A stretch of 64,000 bases of DNA, taken from Lysobacter sp. Its GTDB lineage: Bacteria > Pseudomonadota > Gammaproteobacteria > Xanthomonadales > Xanthomonadaceae. Below, in pieces: positions 19,241 to 28,991 of this stretch. Location of the stretch: positions 36,724-100,723 of the forward strand of contig WYBC01000008.1 of the NCBI GenBank assembly GCA_011526085.1. Direction: 5' to 3'. Under the pieces are notes generated by a model. The model was not told the DNA's origin, did not search any database, and worked only from the letters and a program-made list of their open reading frames with translations. A program made the translations under genes and the position numbers. The number at the start of each line of letters is the position of its first letter. Within the stretch, counting starts at the first letter, position 1.

Positions 19241-21787
19241 TCAGAAGCCCCGCGAGATGAACGCGCTGAAGTCCAGCGGCAGGCATTCGGCCTCGGTGGT
19301 GCAGTTGAAGCCCGGCCACTGCATGACGTGGCGGATCGGCTGCGACGGCGTGTTGAGGATGAAGCTGCGGATGGCGTTGGCCGAAGCGGTGGAGCGGTTG
19401 TCGGTCTCGCCGATGATCCACGGCCGACGACCGAAATTGCCGGTGACCTGGTAGGCGCGGTTCAGGCCGCCGGTGATGTCGCCGGAGGCGGTGTAGCTGT
19501 GCAGCGAGTAGACCGGCGGCAGCGGCGAGAGGAACTGCGGCATGCGCGCGAGACGGTTGTCGGCGTCCCAGCTGTTGCCGACGATCACCGAGAACCCGAC
19601 CGTGTCCTGGTTGCCGTAGGCGGCGACGTAGCGGCCCCACAGGAAGCTGAGATAGCCCTGATGCTGCGGCGTGCCTTCGATGATGTCCTTCACGCACTGG
19701 CCGAAGTCGGCGATGTTGGACGGCGGGATGTATTCGTTGCCCAGATCCATCAGGTACGGCAGGCCGGAGGCGACCGCGATCGCGCGCAGTTCCTTCGCCA
19801 CGCCCCAGGCTTCTTCGAACAGTTCGTTGACCAGCGGCGAGCCGGCGTAGAGCTGCTGGCGCAACGACAGCGGCACTTCGTTGCTGTTGCAGGAATAGAA
19901 GTCGTTGATCCACTGCGGGCCCATCGCGATCATCACCCGCTCGAACCCGGCGGTGCGGATGTCGGCGAGATAGTCGCGCAGGTTCTGCTGGTATTGCAGC
20001 GGCAGGAAGTATTCGCTGCCCGGCGGGCAGGTCTTCGCCGAAATCAGGCATTTCTTCGACGATTCGGCCGGCGTGCTGGTGATCACGCCGCCCGGCGCAT
20101 GCAGGTAGTGCACGAGCACGCGCAGCGAACGCTGACCGTTGGCGTGCATCTGCTGCAACTGGCCGCGCACGGTGTCGCGCACGCCCTTCTCGTGGTAGTG
20201 GAGCATGATCCCGTAGTTGTAGGCCTGATCGCCCGAACCCGGCGCCGGATGGCGATAGAACAGGTGGTTCGAGCCGCCGCGCTGCGTGGTGATGAGCGTC
20301 TGCGTCTGCTGGCCGGTGACCGTGACCGAGCCGAGCAGCGTGCCGCCCGCGCTGTCGGCGCGGAGTTGGAAGGTGCACGACGCGCCGACCGGAATGAAGT
20401 TCGCGATCTGGCTGAAGCTGCCGGCGCCGGTGACGGCGAAACCGGTCTGCGCGGCGCCCGCGCAGGACGAACGCACGTGCGCCTGGGTGACGCCACTGGC
20501 GTTCCAGCTGATGGTGCTGCTGCCGGTGCTCTGCCCGGACGGAATATTCACCGTGGTCGGAGACGCGGAGATGCTGCCCGTCGGGGCCTGCCCGGCGACG
20601 CCGGTGACGTTGGCGCTGGCGAGGATCGGGCCGCTGGTGGTGTTCGCGCGCAGGCGGAAGGCGCAATTGGCGCCGACGGTGATCCACGACGCGCTCTGGC
20701 TGTAGCTGCCGGCGCCGCTGGAGGCGAACAGCGATTCCGCACCACCGCCGCAGCTGACGGTGACGTGGAAGGCGCTGGCGCCCTGGGCGGTCCAGTTCAG
20801 CGTGGTGGTGCCGGTGGACTGGCCGGACGGAATGGTCACGGTGGACGGCGTGGCGGTCAGGGTGCCGGTGGCGGTCTGCGTGGCCACGCCGGTGACGGCG
20901 ACGCTGCCGAGCACGGTGCCTGCGGCGCTGTCCGCGCGCAGGCGGAACGCACAGTTGGCGCCGGCGGTGATGCCGGAGGCGACCTGGCTGTAGCTGCCCG
21001 CGCCGCTGGAGGTGACGACGCTTTCGCCGCTGCCGCAGTCGCGGGTGACGACGAAACTGCCGGCGTTCTGGCCGACCCAGCTGAGGGTCGTGCTGCCGCT
21101 GGACTGCCCGGCCGGAATGTTGACCGTGGTCGGCGACGCGGAAATGCTGCCGCTCGGTGCCTGCCCGGCCACGCCGTTCACGGCGACGCTGTCCAGCACC
21201 GGGCCGGACGCGCTGTCCGCGTGCAGGCTGAAGACGCATTGGCTGCCGACGCCGATCCACGGCGCGCCCTGGCTGTTGCTGCCGGGACCGCTGGAGGCGA
21301 ACAGGCCGTCGCCGCCGCCGCAGTTCACGGTGACGTGGAAGCTGTCCGCGTATTCGCCGACCCAGCCGATGTTGGTGTTGCCGTGGGTCTGCCCGGCAGG
21401 AATCACGACGGTTTCCGGAGACGCGGAAATCGCGCCGTTCGGGGTGACGCCGTTGACGGTCACGCTGCCGAGCACCGGGCCGCCGGGGGCGTTCGCGCGC
21501 AGGCTGAAGACGCAGCTGGCGCCGACCGTGATCCACGGCGCGCCCTGGCTGTAGCTGCCGGCGCCGCTGGACGCGAACAGGCCGTCGCCGCCGCCGCAGT
21601 TCACGGTGATGTAGAAGGCTTCGCCGCCGGAGACGGTCCAGAAGACATCGGTGGTTCCGGTCGTGCTGCCGGTGGGGATGACCACGGTGGAGGGCGAGGC
21701 GTCGATGCCGCCGCTCTGCGCATGCGCGACAGGCGTCAGGCCGAGGCCGAACGCCGCGGCCAGCAGGGTGTGGATGAGCATTCTCAT
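19241..21787 (-). CDS. Secreted five-repeat protein with a C-terminal TIM-barrel-like (putative glycoside hydrolase) domain
   Basis: From ATG 21787 (AAGGA about ten bases upstream) the product has 848 residues. Residues 1-24 are a signal peptide ending VAHA. Residues 26-497 are five tandem repeats of 92-96 residues, each opening GxIxASPxTVxIPxGQ, with one Trp, a cysteine in VNCGGG-like context, SSGAGSYSQ and a second cysteine in xxCxFxLRA; the two cysteines probably form one disulfide per repeat, and the fold looks like a beta-sandwich. Residues 498-848 resemble a clan GH-A barrel: LMDLGNEYIPP offers an acid/base glutamate after Asn, and RPWIIGETDN a candidate nucleophile. Substrate and exact family are not recognised. 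The gene interrupts the usual DUF2065-purA neighbourhood. The repeats being surface or carbohydrate-binding modules is inference. Confidence 0.75.
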   Translation of the reverse strand: MRMLIHTLLAAAFGLGLTPVAHAQSGGIDASPSTVVIPTGSTTGTTDVFWTVSGGEAFYITVNCGGGDGLFASSGAGSYSQGAPWITVGASCVFSLRANAPGGPVLGSVTVNGVTPNGAISASPETVVIPAGQTHGNTNIGWVGEYADSFHVTVNCGGGDGLFASSGPGSNSQGAPWIGVGSQCVFSLHADSASGPVLDSVAVNGVAGQAPSGSISASPTTVNIPAGQSSGSTTLSWVGQNAGSFVVTRDCGSGESVVTSSGAGSYSQVASGITAGANCAFRLRADSAAGTVLGSVAVTGVATQTATGTLTATPSTVTIPSGQSTGTTTLNWTAQGASAFHVTVSCGGGAESLFASSGAGSYSQSASWITVGANCAFRLRANTTSGPILASANVTGVAGQAPTGSISASPTTVNIPSGQSTGSSTISWNASGVTQAHVRSSCAGAAQTGFAVTGAGSFSQIANFIPVGASCTFQLRADSAGGTLLGSVTVTGQQTQTLITTQRGGSNHLFYRHPAPGSGDQAYNYGIMLHYHEKGVRDTVRGQLQQMHANGQRSLRVLVHYLHAPGGVITSTPAESSKKCLISAKTCPPGSEYFLPLQYQQNLRDYLADIRTAGFERVMIAMGPQWINDFYSCNSNEVPLSLRQQLYAGSPLVNELFEEAWGVAKELRAIAVASGLPYLMDLGNEYIPPSNIADFGQCVKDIIEGTPQHQGYLSFLWGRYVAAYGNQDTVGFSVIVGNSWDADNRLARMPQFLSPLPPVYSLHSYTASGDITGGLNRAYQVTGNFGRRPWIIGETDNRSTASANAIRSFILNTPSQPIRHVMQWPGFNCTTEAECLPLDFSAFISRGF

Positions 21788-21966
21788 CGGAAGGGCTGTC
21801 CTTGGAAGAGTCATGGGCGCGGGCCCGGCCGCAATGGCCGGCCCGCGTAGCGCGAGGCGCGCTATCTCCTGCAGCGCGAAAGACGCCGCGGCAGGATCAT
21901 GAACCCTTCGGCGATGGGCCCGGAATCTCCCGGATCATCGCGGAAATCATCGCGGAAACGATCGCG

Positions 21967-22152
21967 TCAACCGCGCACCAGATACAGCGCGATCAGCCCT
22001 GCCGCCATCACCACGCCACCCACCACGCGCAACTGGCGGAGAGGCATCGACAGCATCTGTTCGGCCGCGCGACGCCATACGCCCGGGAAGGCGAACAGCA
22101 TCAATCCTTCGATCACGGCGACGAGGGCCAGAGCGGCCCAGAGGTCGGTCAT
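21967..22152 (-). CDS. DUF2065 family small membrane protein (YjeT-like)
   Basis: A 61-residue inner-membrane protein with two hydrophobic segments, residues 5-24 and 42-59 (LRVVGGVVMAAGLIALYLV). DUF2065 genes lie immediately after hflC in many proteobacteria, as here (13 bp gap). Function unknown; a link to the HflKC-FtsH complex is only suggested by position. Confidence 0.9.
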   Translation of the reverse strand: MTDLWAALALVAVIEGLMLFAFPGVWRRAAEQMLSMPLRQLRVVGGVVMAAGLIALYLVRG

Positions 22153-22165
22153 CGCGACGCCGACC

Positions 22166-23029
22166 TCAACGATCGCTGCGCATGTACTGCAGGAACGGAT
22201 CGTCCTTGTCGAGCACGATCACCGCGTCGCCGTCGGCGAACGAGGCGCGATAGGCTTCGAGACTGCGCTGGAAGGCATAGAAACCGGGGTCGGCGTTGGC
22301 GGCGCCGCCGTAGATGCGCGCGGCCTCGGCATCGCCTTCGCCGCGCATCTTCTGGGCGTCGCGTTCGGCTTCGGCCAGGATCACCGCGCGGTCGCGGTCG
22401 GCCTGGGCGCGGATCTGGTTGGCCTGCTCCTCGCCTTCGGCGCGCAGTTTGCTGGCGACCTGCTGGCGCTGCGCGCTCATGCGGCGGTAGACGTCGCGGA
22501 TGACCTGGCTGTCGGTGGGCAGATCGATCTGCTTGATGCGCAGGTCGACGATCTTCACGCCGAGCGTGGCCGCGCCCTTGTTGATCGCGGCGAGCTGGGC
22601 GTCGACGATCTTGCTGCGATCGCCGGACACCACCTGCGACAGCGTGCGCGCGTTCACTTCGTTGCGCAGCGCGTCCTTGATGATCGGCGCGAGGCGATCG
22701 ATCGCGGCCAGCTCGTCGCCGGCGGTGGCGCGATAGAACGCGCGACCATCCTGGATCTGGCCGACGGCGAAGAAGTCCACGCTCACGTCCTTGCGTTCGG
22801 AGGTGAGGTAGCGCTCGGGTTCGGCCGGCAGCACCAGCAGACGGGCGTCGAAGATGCGCGCGCTTTCGACCAGCGGCCATTTGAAATGCAGACCGGGGCC
22901 GATGTCGCTGCGCACGACCTTGCCGAGGTTGAGGACGATGGCGGTGTGGCCTTCGCGCACGACGTAGACCGATCCGAACAGCATGAACAGCGCGGTCAGC
23001 GCGATCGGGATCCAGAGCGAGAGTCTCAT
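22166..23029 (-). CDS. hflC: HflC, FtsH-regulating SPFH protein
   Basis: HflC and HflK form a periplasmic cage around FtsH. The 287-residue product has an N-terminal membrane anchor (WIPIALTALFMLFGSVYVV), an SPFH/band-7 domain starting at REGHTAIVLNLGKVV, and a long charged coiled coil (RMSAQRQQVASKLRAEGEEQ, AERDAQKMRGEGDAEAARIY). Start ATG at 23029 overlaps the hflK stop (ATGA), showing coupled translation. Length matches the family. Confidence 0.96.
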   Translation of the reverse strand: MRLSLWIPIALTALFMLFGSVYVVREGHTAIVLNLGKVVRSDIGPGLHFKWPLVESARIFDARLLVLPAEPERYLTSERKDVSVDFFAVGQIQDGRAFYRATAGDELAAIDRLAPIIKDALRNEVNARTLSQVVSGDRSKIVDAQLAAINKGAATLGVKIVDLRIKQIDLPTDSQVIRDVYRRMSAQRQQVASKLRAEGEEQANQIRAQADRDRAVILAEAERDAQKMRGEGDAEAARIYGGAANADPGFYAFQRSLEAYRASFADGDAVIVLDKDDPFLQYMRSDR

Positions 23030-24168
23030 CGGCCGTCTCCATCGCGGCCGCTGCTGCGACCCTTGCGCGTGGTGTCTTCGTCGGGGGTCGCGGTCACGGT
23101 GGGCGCGATCAGTTCGGGCGGCGGCGCCGCGGCGGCCGCGGGCGCCTGGTTGCGCGCCGGCGGCACCGGCAGATACAGGATCTGGCGACTGTCGCCACCG
23201 ACGACCTTGCGGTTGTCGGCCAGCACCTGCTGCACGGTCTCCAGCCACAGGCGCTTGCGGGTCACTTCCGGCGCGCCGCGGTACTGCTGCAGCAGCGAGG
23301 TGAAGCGCGACGCGTCACCGGTGGCGCGGGCGATCGACGCGGTCTTGTAGCCTTCGGCGACGGTGCGGGTGCGCGAGGCCTCGCCGCGCGCTTCGGGCAC
23401 GACCTTCGCGGCGTAGGCGCGGGATTCGCTGATCAGGCGGTCCTTGTCCTGCTGCGCGGAGTTCACGTCGTCGAACGCGGGCTTCACTTCTTCCGGCGGA
23501 CGCGCGTTGGGCAGGTTGAGCTCGGTGACGACCAGGCCGGTGTTGTAGGCCTGCAGCGATTTCTGCAGGCGGACGCGCGCGGCCACGGCCAGCGCGTCGC
23601 GCGCGCCGAGCACGGTGTCGAGGGTGGAACGGCCGACCTGCTCGCGCACCGAGCTGAGCACGGCCTGCTTCAGCACTTCGTCGCCGTCGCGGGTGCCGAA
23701 CAGGTAGAGCCTGGCGTTGTTGATGCGGTACTGCACGTTGATCTCGACCTGGACGATGTTCTCGTCGCTGGTGAGCACCGGCACGCTGTCGCTGTAGTTC
23801 TTGATCTGGGTCGCGTTGACCTTGTAGACGCTCTCGATCGGCCACGGCAGCTTGAAGCTGGGGCCCGGATCCATGGTCCGCGAAAACTCGCCGAAGCGCA
23901 GCACGACGCCGCGCTGCTGTTCGGTGATCAGCACGAAGCTGCTGAAGACCAGCCACAGGCCGATCGCGATCGCGACCCAGCGCAACGGACCGCTGTTGCC
24001 GCCGCCGAACAGGCCGCGCAGACGGTCGAGGATGTCGTCGAAACCGCCGCCGCCACCGCCGCGACCGCCCTGACGGGGCTTCCACGGGTTGCGGTTGCCG
24101 GAACCACCCGACGAATCGTTGTTGTTGCCCTTGTCGGGCGAGCCCTTGCCGGGCGTGTTCCAGGCCAT
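23026..24168 (-). CDS. hflK: HflK, FtsH-regulating SPFH protein
   Basis: The 380-residue partner of HflC. A glycine/asparagine-rich cytoplasmic N-terminus (residues 1-45; GRGGGGGGFDDI) precedes one membrane segment (RWVAIAIGLWLVFSSFVLI) and the band-7 domain (TEQQRGVVLRFGEFSRTMDPG), then a helical region ending in a Pro/Ala-rich tail. This is the standard HflK layout. Lies 51 bp after hflX and overlaps hflC by four bases. Confidence 0.96.
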   Translation of the reverse strand: MAWNTPGKGSPDKGNNNDSSGGSGNRNPWKPRQGGRGGGGGGFDDILDRLRGLFGGGNSGPLRWVAIAIGLWLVFSSFVLITEQQRGVVLRFGEFSRTMDPGPSFKLPWPIESVYKVNATQIKNYSDSVPVLTSDENIVQVEINVQYRINNARLYLFGTRDGDEVLKQAVLSSVREQVGRSTLDTVLGARDALAVAARVRLQKSLQAYNTGLVVTELNLPNARPPEEVKPAFDDVNSAQQDKDRLISESRAYAAKVVPEARGEASRTRTVAEGYKTASIARATGDASRFTSLLQQYRGAPEVTRKRLWLETVQQVLADNRKVVGGDSRQILYLPVPPARNQAPAAAAAPPPELIAPTVTATPDEDTTRKGRSSGRDGDGR

Positions 24169-24219
24169 GCCTGCTCCGAAGCCGTTGCGCTCCGCAGGAA
24201 TGCGGGCGAGAGGTGAAGT

Positions 24220-25731
24220 TTACAAGGTGCCGTCGTCCGGGCCGCGGTCCCGGTCGGGATCCCGATCCTGATCGAGCTGGAGTTTGGGCTGGGGTTCGGG
24301 TTCGAGATCGGCAGGGCGCGCGGGCCGGCGGTCTGGCCGCCAATGGTCGTCCGCATCGTCCCGCGGCAACAGGGCGTCGAGCGCGTCGCCGCCCGGGCCG
24401 GCGGCCAGCTTTTCGGCATCGGCCTGGGCCAGATCGACTTCGAGCGTCCAGCCGCCGTCTTCGTCGTGGGTCTCGGCGCGGACCGCCTCCAGCGCGTAGA
24501 GGCGCGCGCGCAGGCGCCCGGCACGGGCGGGCAGATGCACCGTGCCGGCGACCCGCCGCAGTCCCAGCCGCGCCACCAGCGCCGCACGCAGCAGATCCAG
24601 GCCGCTGCCGTCGCGGGCCGACAGCCACACGCGTTCGCGCGCGATCTCCTCCAAGCCGTGATGCTCGACCGGCGCCGCCAGCGGATCGTGTTCCGTGGAC
24701 GCATCGTCGCCCTCGCCCGCGATCGCCGAACGCAGCGCCGGATCGTGACGCGGCACCGCGCCCTCGATGCGATCGATCTTGTTGAAGACCAGCAATTGCG
24801 GCAGATCGCCGGCGCCGACCTCGGCCAGGACCGCGTCGACCTGGCGGATGCGCTCATCGCGCAACGGATCCGCGGCATCGATCACGTGCAGCAACAGATC
24901 GGCCTCGCGCGCTTCCGACAGGGTGGAGCGGAACGCCGCGACCAGTTCGTGCGGCAGATCGCGGACGAAGCCGACGGTATCGGCCAGGACCACGCCGCCA
25001 CCGGGCAGCGCGATCCGGCGCACGGTGGGATCGAGCGTCGCGAAGAGGCGGTCGTCGGCGTAGGCCTCGGCGCCGGTCAGCGCGTTGAACAGCGTCGATT
25101 TGCCGGCGTTGGTGTAACCGACCAGCGCGACCCGCGGCAGTTCGCTGCGCACGCGGGCGCGACGCATCTGCGTATGCTGCACTTCGACCTTCTCCAGCCG
25201 GCGCTGCAGCTGTTCCACCCGCTTCTGCAGCAGGCGACGGTCGGTTTCGAGCTGGGTTTCGCCGGGACCACGCAGACCGATGGCGCCGCCGCGCTGGCGT
25301 TCGAGATGGGTCCAGCCGCGAACCAGGCGCGTGGCCATGTGCCGCAGCTGCGCGAGCTCCACCTGCAGCTTGCCTTCATGGCTGCGCGCGCGCTGGGCGA
25401 AGATGTCGAGGATCAGTCCGGTGCGGTCGACGACACGACGGCCGAGCGCCTTTTCGAGGTTGCGCTCCTGCACCGGGCTGAGGGTGTGATTGACCAGCAC
25501 CAGATCGGCGCCGGTGGCGTCGGCGGCGGCCTTCACTTCTTCCAGCTTGCCGCTGCCGATCAGCAGCGCGGCCTTCGGCTTGTCGATCCGCGCATGCAGC
25601 ACGGCCGCGACCGTGGCGCCGGCGGAACGGGCGAGATCGGCGAATTCTTCCAGCACGTCCGCTTCCGGCGGGCCGCCGGCATGGGTCTGGATCAGCAGTG
25701 CGGTTTCGCCCTTGCGGGAACGTTCGAACAA
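24220..25731 (-). CDS. hflX: GTPase HflX
   Basis: HflX is a ribosome-splitting GTPase used in stress recovery. The 503-residue product has the N-terminal subdomain with GSGKLEEVKAAADATGADLV and LSPVQERNLEKALGRRVVDRT, the linker GPGETQLETDRRLL and a G domain with GYTNAGKST, DTVGFVRDLP and NKID. It is longer than most HflX (about 430): the last 50 or so residues form a Pro/Asp/Arg-rich low-complexity tail (DRDPDRDRGPDD) that looks disordered. Part of the miaA-hfq-hflX-hflK-hflC operon. Confidence 0.96.
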   Translation of the reverse strand: MFERSRKGETALLIQTHAGGPPEADVLEEFADLARSAGATVAAVLHARIDKPKAALLIGSGKLEEVKAAADATGADLVLVNHTLSPVQERNLEKALGRRVVDRTGLILDIFAQRARSHEGKLQVELAQLRHMATRLVRGWTHLERQRGGAIGLRGPGETQLETDRRLLQKRVEQLQRRLEKVEVQHTQMRRARVRSELPRVALVGYTNAGKSTLFNALTGAEAYADDRLFATLDPTVRRIALPGGGVVLADTVGFVRDLPHELVAAFRSTLSEAREADLLLHVIDAADPLRDERIRQVDAVLAEVGAGDLPQLLVFNKIDRIEGAVPRHDPALRSAIAGEGDDASTEHDPLAAPVEHHGLEEIARERVWLSARDGSGLDLLRAALVARLGLRRVAGTVHLPARAGRLRARLYALEAVRAETHDEDGGWTLEVDLAQADAEKLAAGPGGDALDALLPRDDADDHWRPDRRPARPADLEPEPQPKLQLDQDRDPDRDRGPDDGTL

Positions 25732-25842
25732 ACCGGGACTTCCATGGGGACGGGACGCGCAGTATGCGGCCTGCGGCGCTTCCGCGCCGCATCCGCTGCG
25801 ATCCGCATCGACGCGCGGCGGCCGGTCGGCCGCCGCAGGACG

Positions 25843-26133
25843 TCAGTCGTCGCCGACGAGCGCGCCCACCGGGGCGCCTTCGTCGTGATCGGAGGCCGAA
25901 TGCACGTAGCCGCCGCCCGGGCCCACGCGCACGTTGCGCGCCGGCACGACGGTGGAGATCGCGTGCTTGTAGACCATCTGGCTGACGGTATTGCGCAGCA
26001 GCACCACGAACTGGTCGAAGGATTCGATCGTGCCCTGCAATTTGATGCCGTTGACGAGATAGATCGAAACCGGAACGCGCTCGCGGCGCAAAGCGTTCAG
26101 GAAAGGATCCTGCAAAGACTGCCCCTTCGACAT
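25843..26133 (-). CDS. hfq: RNA chaperone Hfq
   Basis: Hfq hexamers pair small RNAs with mRNAs. The start is ATG 26133 (GGGGAA eight bases upstream), giving the canonical [20 protein letters not shown]. Sm1 ([20 protein letters not shown]) and Sm2 ([10 protein letters not shown]) motifs are complete; the 96-residue length includes a short acidic C-terminal tail ending [16 protein letters not shown]. It follows miaA (144-bp gap) and precedes hflX. Confidence 0.98.
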   Translation of the reverse strand: MSKGQSLQDPFLNALRRERVPVSIYLVNGIKLQGTIESFDQFVVLLRNTVSQMVYKHAISTVVPARNVRVGPGGGYVHSASDHDEGAPVGALVGDD

Positions 26134-26172
26134 GGTGTTCCCCGTTTTGGGTCTTGTTATTGGCTGAAACAT

Positions 26173-26204
26173 GAGTTCTTCGAGAATTGAGTTCTTCGAG
26201 AATT
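26173..26204. repeat. Two tandem copies of a 16-bp sequence upstream of hfq
   Basis: GAGTTCTTCGAGAATT occurs twice head to tail (26173-26188 and 26189-26204), 40-71 bp upstream of the hfq ATG. Each unit contains TTCT-TCGA-GAA, nearly a palindrome. It is AT-richer than its surroundings and lies where an hfq promoter or operator is expected. Confidence 0.8.
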
Positions 26205-26277
26205 GACGATTGATCATCACGAGCCGGCCCCGCCCGTCGCCATGCGACGCGGCTCACCCCTGCCGGACAGCCGATGT

Positions 26278-27297
26278 TTACATAACTGGGAGCTGACCGG
26301 AAGCCGCCCGAAGGTCGAATCGCCCCGTCCCGCCGTCGACGAGGAATGCGCGGATCGCCATTTCGAGACGTGCGTTGTCGTTTGCGGGGTCGAAGACGCG
26401 CAGATCGTGTTCGCCGCGCAGCCAGGTGCCCTGCCGTTTCGCGAGCTGGCGGGTGGCGAAGATCGCGCGGTCGCGGAATCCGGTCGCGGACAGCGCGCCG
26501 TCGAGATGTTCCCAGGCCTGGCGATAACCGACCGCGCGCAGCGCGGGCAGATCCAGCGGCGCCGGATGGTCGCGCAGCGGCGGCAACGCGCGCAGCGCGC
26601 GGACCTCGTCCAGGAAGCCGGCCGCGAGCATCGCGTCGAAACGGCGCTCGATGCGCGCGTGCAGCACGGCGCGGTCGTGCGGCGCGATCGCGAGTTTCAG
26701 CACCCGGCACGGAAACCGCGGCGATGCGCTGGCTTCGCGCTGCCATGCGCTGATCGGGCGGCCGCTGAGGCGATACACCTCGAGCGCGCGCTGGATGCGC
26801 TGCGGATCGGTGGCGTGGATGCGCGCGGCGGCGGATGGATCGACCGTCGCCAGTTCGGCGTGCATCGCGGGCCAGCCGCGTTCGGCGGCTTCGGCTTCGA
26901 TCTGCGCGCGCATCGCGGGATCGGCCTGCGGCATCGGCGACAGGCCCTGCAGCAGCGCGCGGAAATACAGGCCGGTGCCGCCGGCGAGGATCGGCAGGCG
27001 CCCGCGATCGACGATGTCCTGCACCGCGGCGCGCGCATCGGTGGCGAAGTCGGCGGCGGAATACGGCTGCCAGGGCTCGCGCAGGTCGATCAGATGATGC
27101 GGCACCGCCGCCAGTTCTTCGCGGCTGGGCTTGGCGGCGCCGATGTCGAGCCCGCGATAGACCAGCGCCGAATCGACGCTGACGATCTCGCCGCCGAAGC
27201 GCTGCGCCCAGTCGAGCGCGAGCGCGGTCTTGCCCGATGCGGTCGGGCCCATCAGGGCGATGGCGAGAGGGCGGCTGTCGGCTGGCATCGCGGTCAT
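26278..27297 (-). CDS. miaA: tRNA dimethylallyltransferase
   Basis: MiaA adds a dimethylallyl group to A37 of tRNAs reading UNN codons. The 339-residue product has the P-loop GPTASGKT (17-24), [37 protein letters not shown] and [17 protein letters not shown]. Length is in the family range (about 310-320 plus a short tail). First gene of the miaA-hfq-hflX-hflKC set. AGAG lies about eight bases before ATG 27297; an ATG nine bases inside is an alternative. Confidence 0.96.
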   Translation of the reverse strand: MTAMPADSRPLAIALMGPTASGKTALALDWAQRFGGEIVSVDSALVYRGLDIGAAKPSREELAAVPHHLIDLREPWQPYSAADFATDARAAVQDIVDRGRLPILAGGTGLYFRALLQGLSPMPQADPAMRAQIEAEAAERGWPAMHAELATVDPSAAARIHATDPQRIQRALEVYRLSGRPISAWQREASASPRFPCRVLKLAIAPHDRAVLHARIERRFDAMLAAGFLDEVRALRALPPLRDHPAPLDLPALRAVGYRQAWEHLDGALSATGFRDRAIFATRQLAKRQGTWLRGEHDLRVFDPANDNARLEMAIRAFLVDGGTGRFDLRAASGQLPVM

Positions 27298-27350
27298 GTC
27301 GTCTCTTTGCAGGAGCGCCGGCTTTCAACAACCGGCGCTCCTGCAAAAAC

Positions 27351-28859
27351 TCAATACCCGTGCACCTTCAACGTCTCCTGCACGCCCTTGTGCCGGAACT
27401 GCACCTCGTCGGACGGCGGCTTGCCGATGCGACTGACGACGAAGATCGCGACGAACGCGGCGATCACGCCGGGCACGATTTCATAGAGTTCGCTGCCGTG
27501 CTGCTTCACCGCGATCTCCTTCCACAGGATCACGGTCGCGGCGCCGGCCAGCATGCCGGCGAGCGCGCCGTTGCGGGTCATGCGGCCCCAGAACAGCGAG
27601 CACAGCACCACCGGCCCGAACGCGGCACCGAAGCCGGCCCACGCATACGACACCAGGCCGAGCACCTTGCTGTCGGGATCGCGCGCGATCCAGATCGCCA
27701 GCAGCGCCACCGACAGCACCATCGCGCGGCCAAACCACACCAGCTCGCGCTGGCTGGCGTTCGGACGCAGGAAGCCCTTGTAGAAATCTTCGGTGAGCGC
27801 GCTGGAGCAGACCAGCAACTGGCACGACAGCGTGCTCATGATCGCGGCCAGGATCGCCGACAGCAGCACGCCCGCCACCCACGGATTGAACAGCACGGTC
27901 GACAACTGGATGAAGACGCGTTCGGAATTCTCGGCGACCGGCCCGACCTGGTCCGGATGCGTCGCGAAATAGGCGTTGCCGAAGAAGCCCACCGCCATCG
28001 CACCGAACAGGCACAGCACCATCCAGGACATGCCGATGCGGCGCGCCTTGGGAATGGTGGTCAGCGAATCCGCGGCCATGAAGCGCGCGAGGATGTGCGG
28101 CTGGCCGAAATAGCCCAGCCCCCAGGCCAGCAGCGAGACGATGCCGACGACGCCCAGCGTGCCGCCCTTGAACCAGTCGAGCTTCGCCGGATCGGTCTGT
28201 TCGATCAGGGCGAGACTGGCATCGACGCCGCCGCTGCCCAGCACCACCATCACCGGCGTCAGCACCAGCGCGAAGATCATCAGCGACGCCTGCACGGTAT
28301 CGGTCCAGCTCACCGCGAGGAAGCCGCCGATCAGCGTGTAGAGGATGGTGGCCGCGGCGCCCCACCACAGCGCTTCGGCATAGGGCACGCCGAACACGCT
28401 CTCGAACAGGCGCGCGCCGGCGACGATGCCGCTGGCGCAGTACAGCGCGAAGAACACCAGGATGACCACCGCCGAGAACACCCGCAGCAGCCGCTGGCGA
28501 TCCTCGAAACGATGGGTGAAGTAATCCGGCAGGGTCAGCGCGTTGCGCGTTCGCTCGGTGTAGACGCGCAGCGGCCCGGCGACGAATTTCCAGTTGCACC
28601 AGGCGCCCACGATCAGCCCCAGCGCGATCCACGATTCCGACACGCCGCCGAGATACAGCGCACCGGGCAGGCCCATCAGCAGCCAGCCGCTCATGTCCGA
28701 TGCGCCGGCCGACAACGCGGTGACCACGCTGCCCAGCGAACGCCCGCCGAGGATGTAGTCGTCGAAGCTGCGGGTGGAGCGCCAGGCCCAGACGCCGATC
28801 AGGATCATGGCGACGAGATAGATGCCGAAGGTGATGAGCAGCGGCTGGCCAGCGGTCAT
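27351..28859 (-). CDS. putP: Sodium/proline symporter PutP
   Basis: An inner-membrane Na+-coupled proline carrier of the SSS family. From ATG 28859 it has 502 residues and about thirteen hydrophobic segments. PutP features visible are DDYILGGRSLGSVVTALSAGASDMSGWLLMGLPG in parts, YTERTRNALTLPDYFTHRF, and LSAILAAIMSTLSCQLLVCSSALTEDFYK in the later core. Longer open reading upstream is a shadow of the alkB gene. It is read divergently from alkB over a 132-bp gap. No putA adjoins. Confidence 0.93.
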   Translation of the reverse strand: MTAGQPLLITFGIYLVAMILIGVWAWRSTRSFDDYILGGRSLGSVVTALSAGASDMSGWLLMGLPGALYLGGVSESWIALGLIVGAWCNWKFVAGPLRVYTERTRNALTLPDYFTHRFEDRQRLLRVFSAVVILVFFALYCASGIVAGARLFESVFGVPYAEALWWGAAATILYTLIGGFLAVSWTDTVQASLMIFALVLTPVMVVLGSGGVDASLALIEQTDPAKLDWFKGGTLGVVGIVSLLAWGLGYFGQPHILARFMAADSLTTIPKARRIGMSWMVLCLFGAMAVGFFGNAYFATHPDQVGPVAENSERVFIQLSTVLFNPWVAGVLLSAILAAIMSTLSCQLLVCSSALTEDFYKGFLRPNASQRELVWFGRAMVLSVALLAIWIARDPDSKVLGLVSYAWAGFGAAFGPVVLCSLFWGRMTRNGALAGMLAGAATVILWKEIAVKQHGSELYEIVPGVIAAFVAIFVVSRIGKPPSDEVQFRHKGVQETLKVHGY

Positions 28860-28991
28860 GCGGCGGTTCCGGTCGAGGGGCGAAGAGCGGGCAGGATACC
28901 CCGGCCGCCGGGCGTCGCGGGCGTGGACCGGCGCGGTTGAATCGGCCATGCGTTGGCGTACGCTGTCGACGTCGCCCGCCCTCGATCCGCC

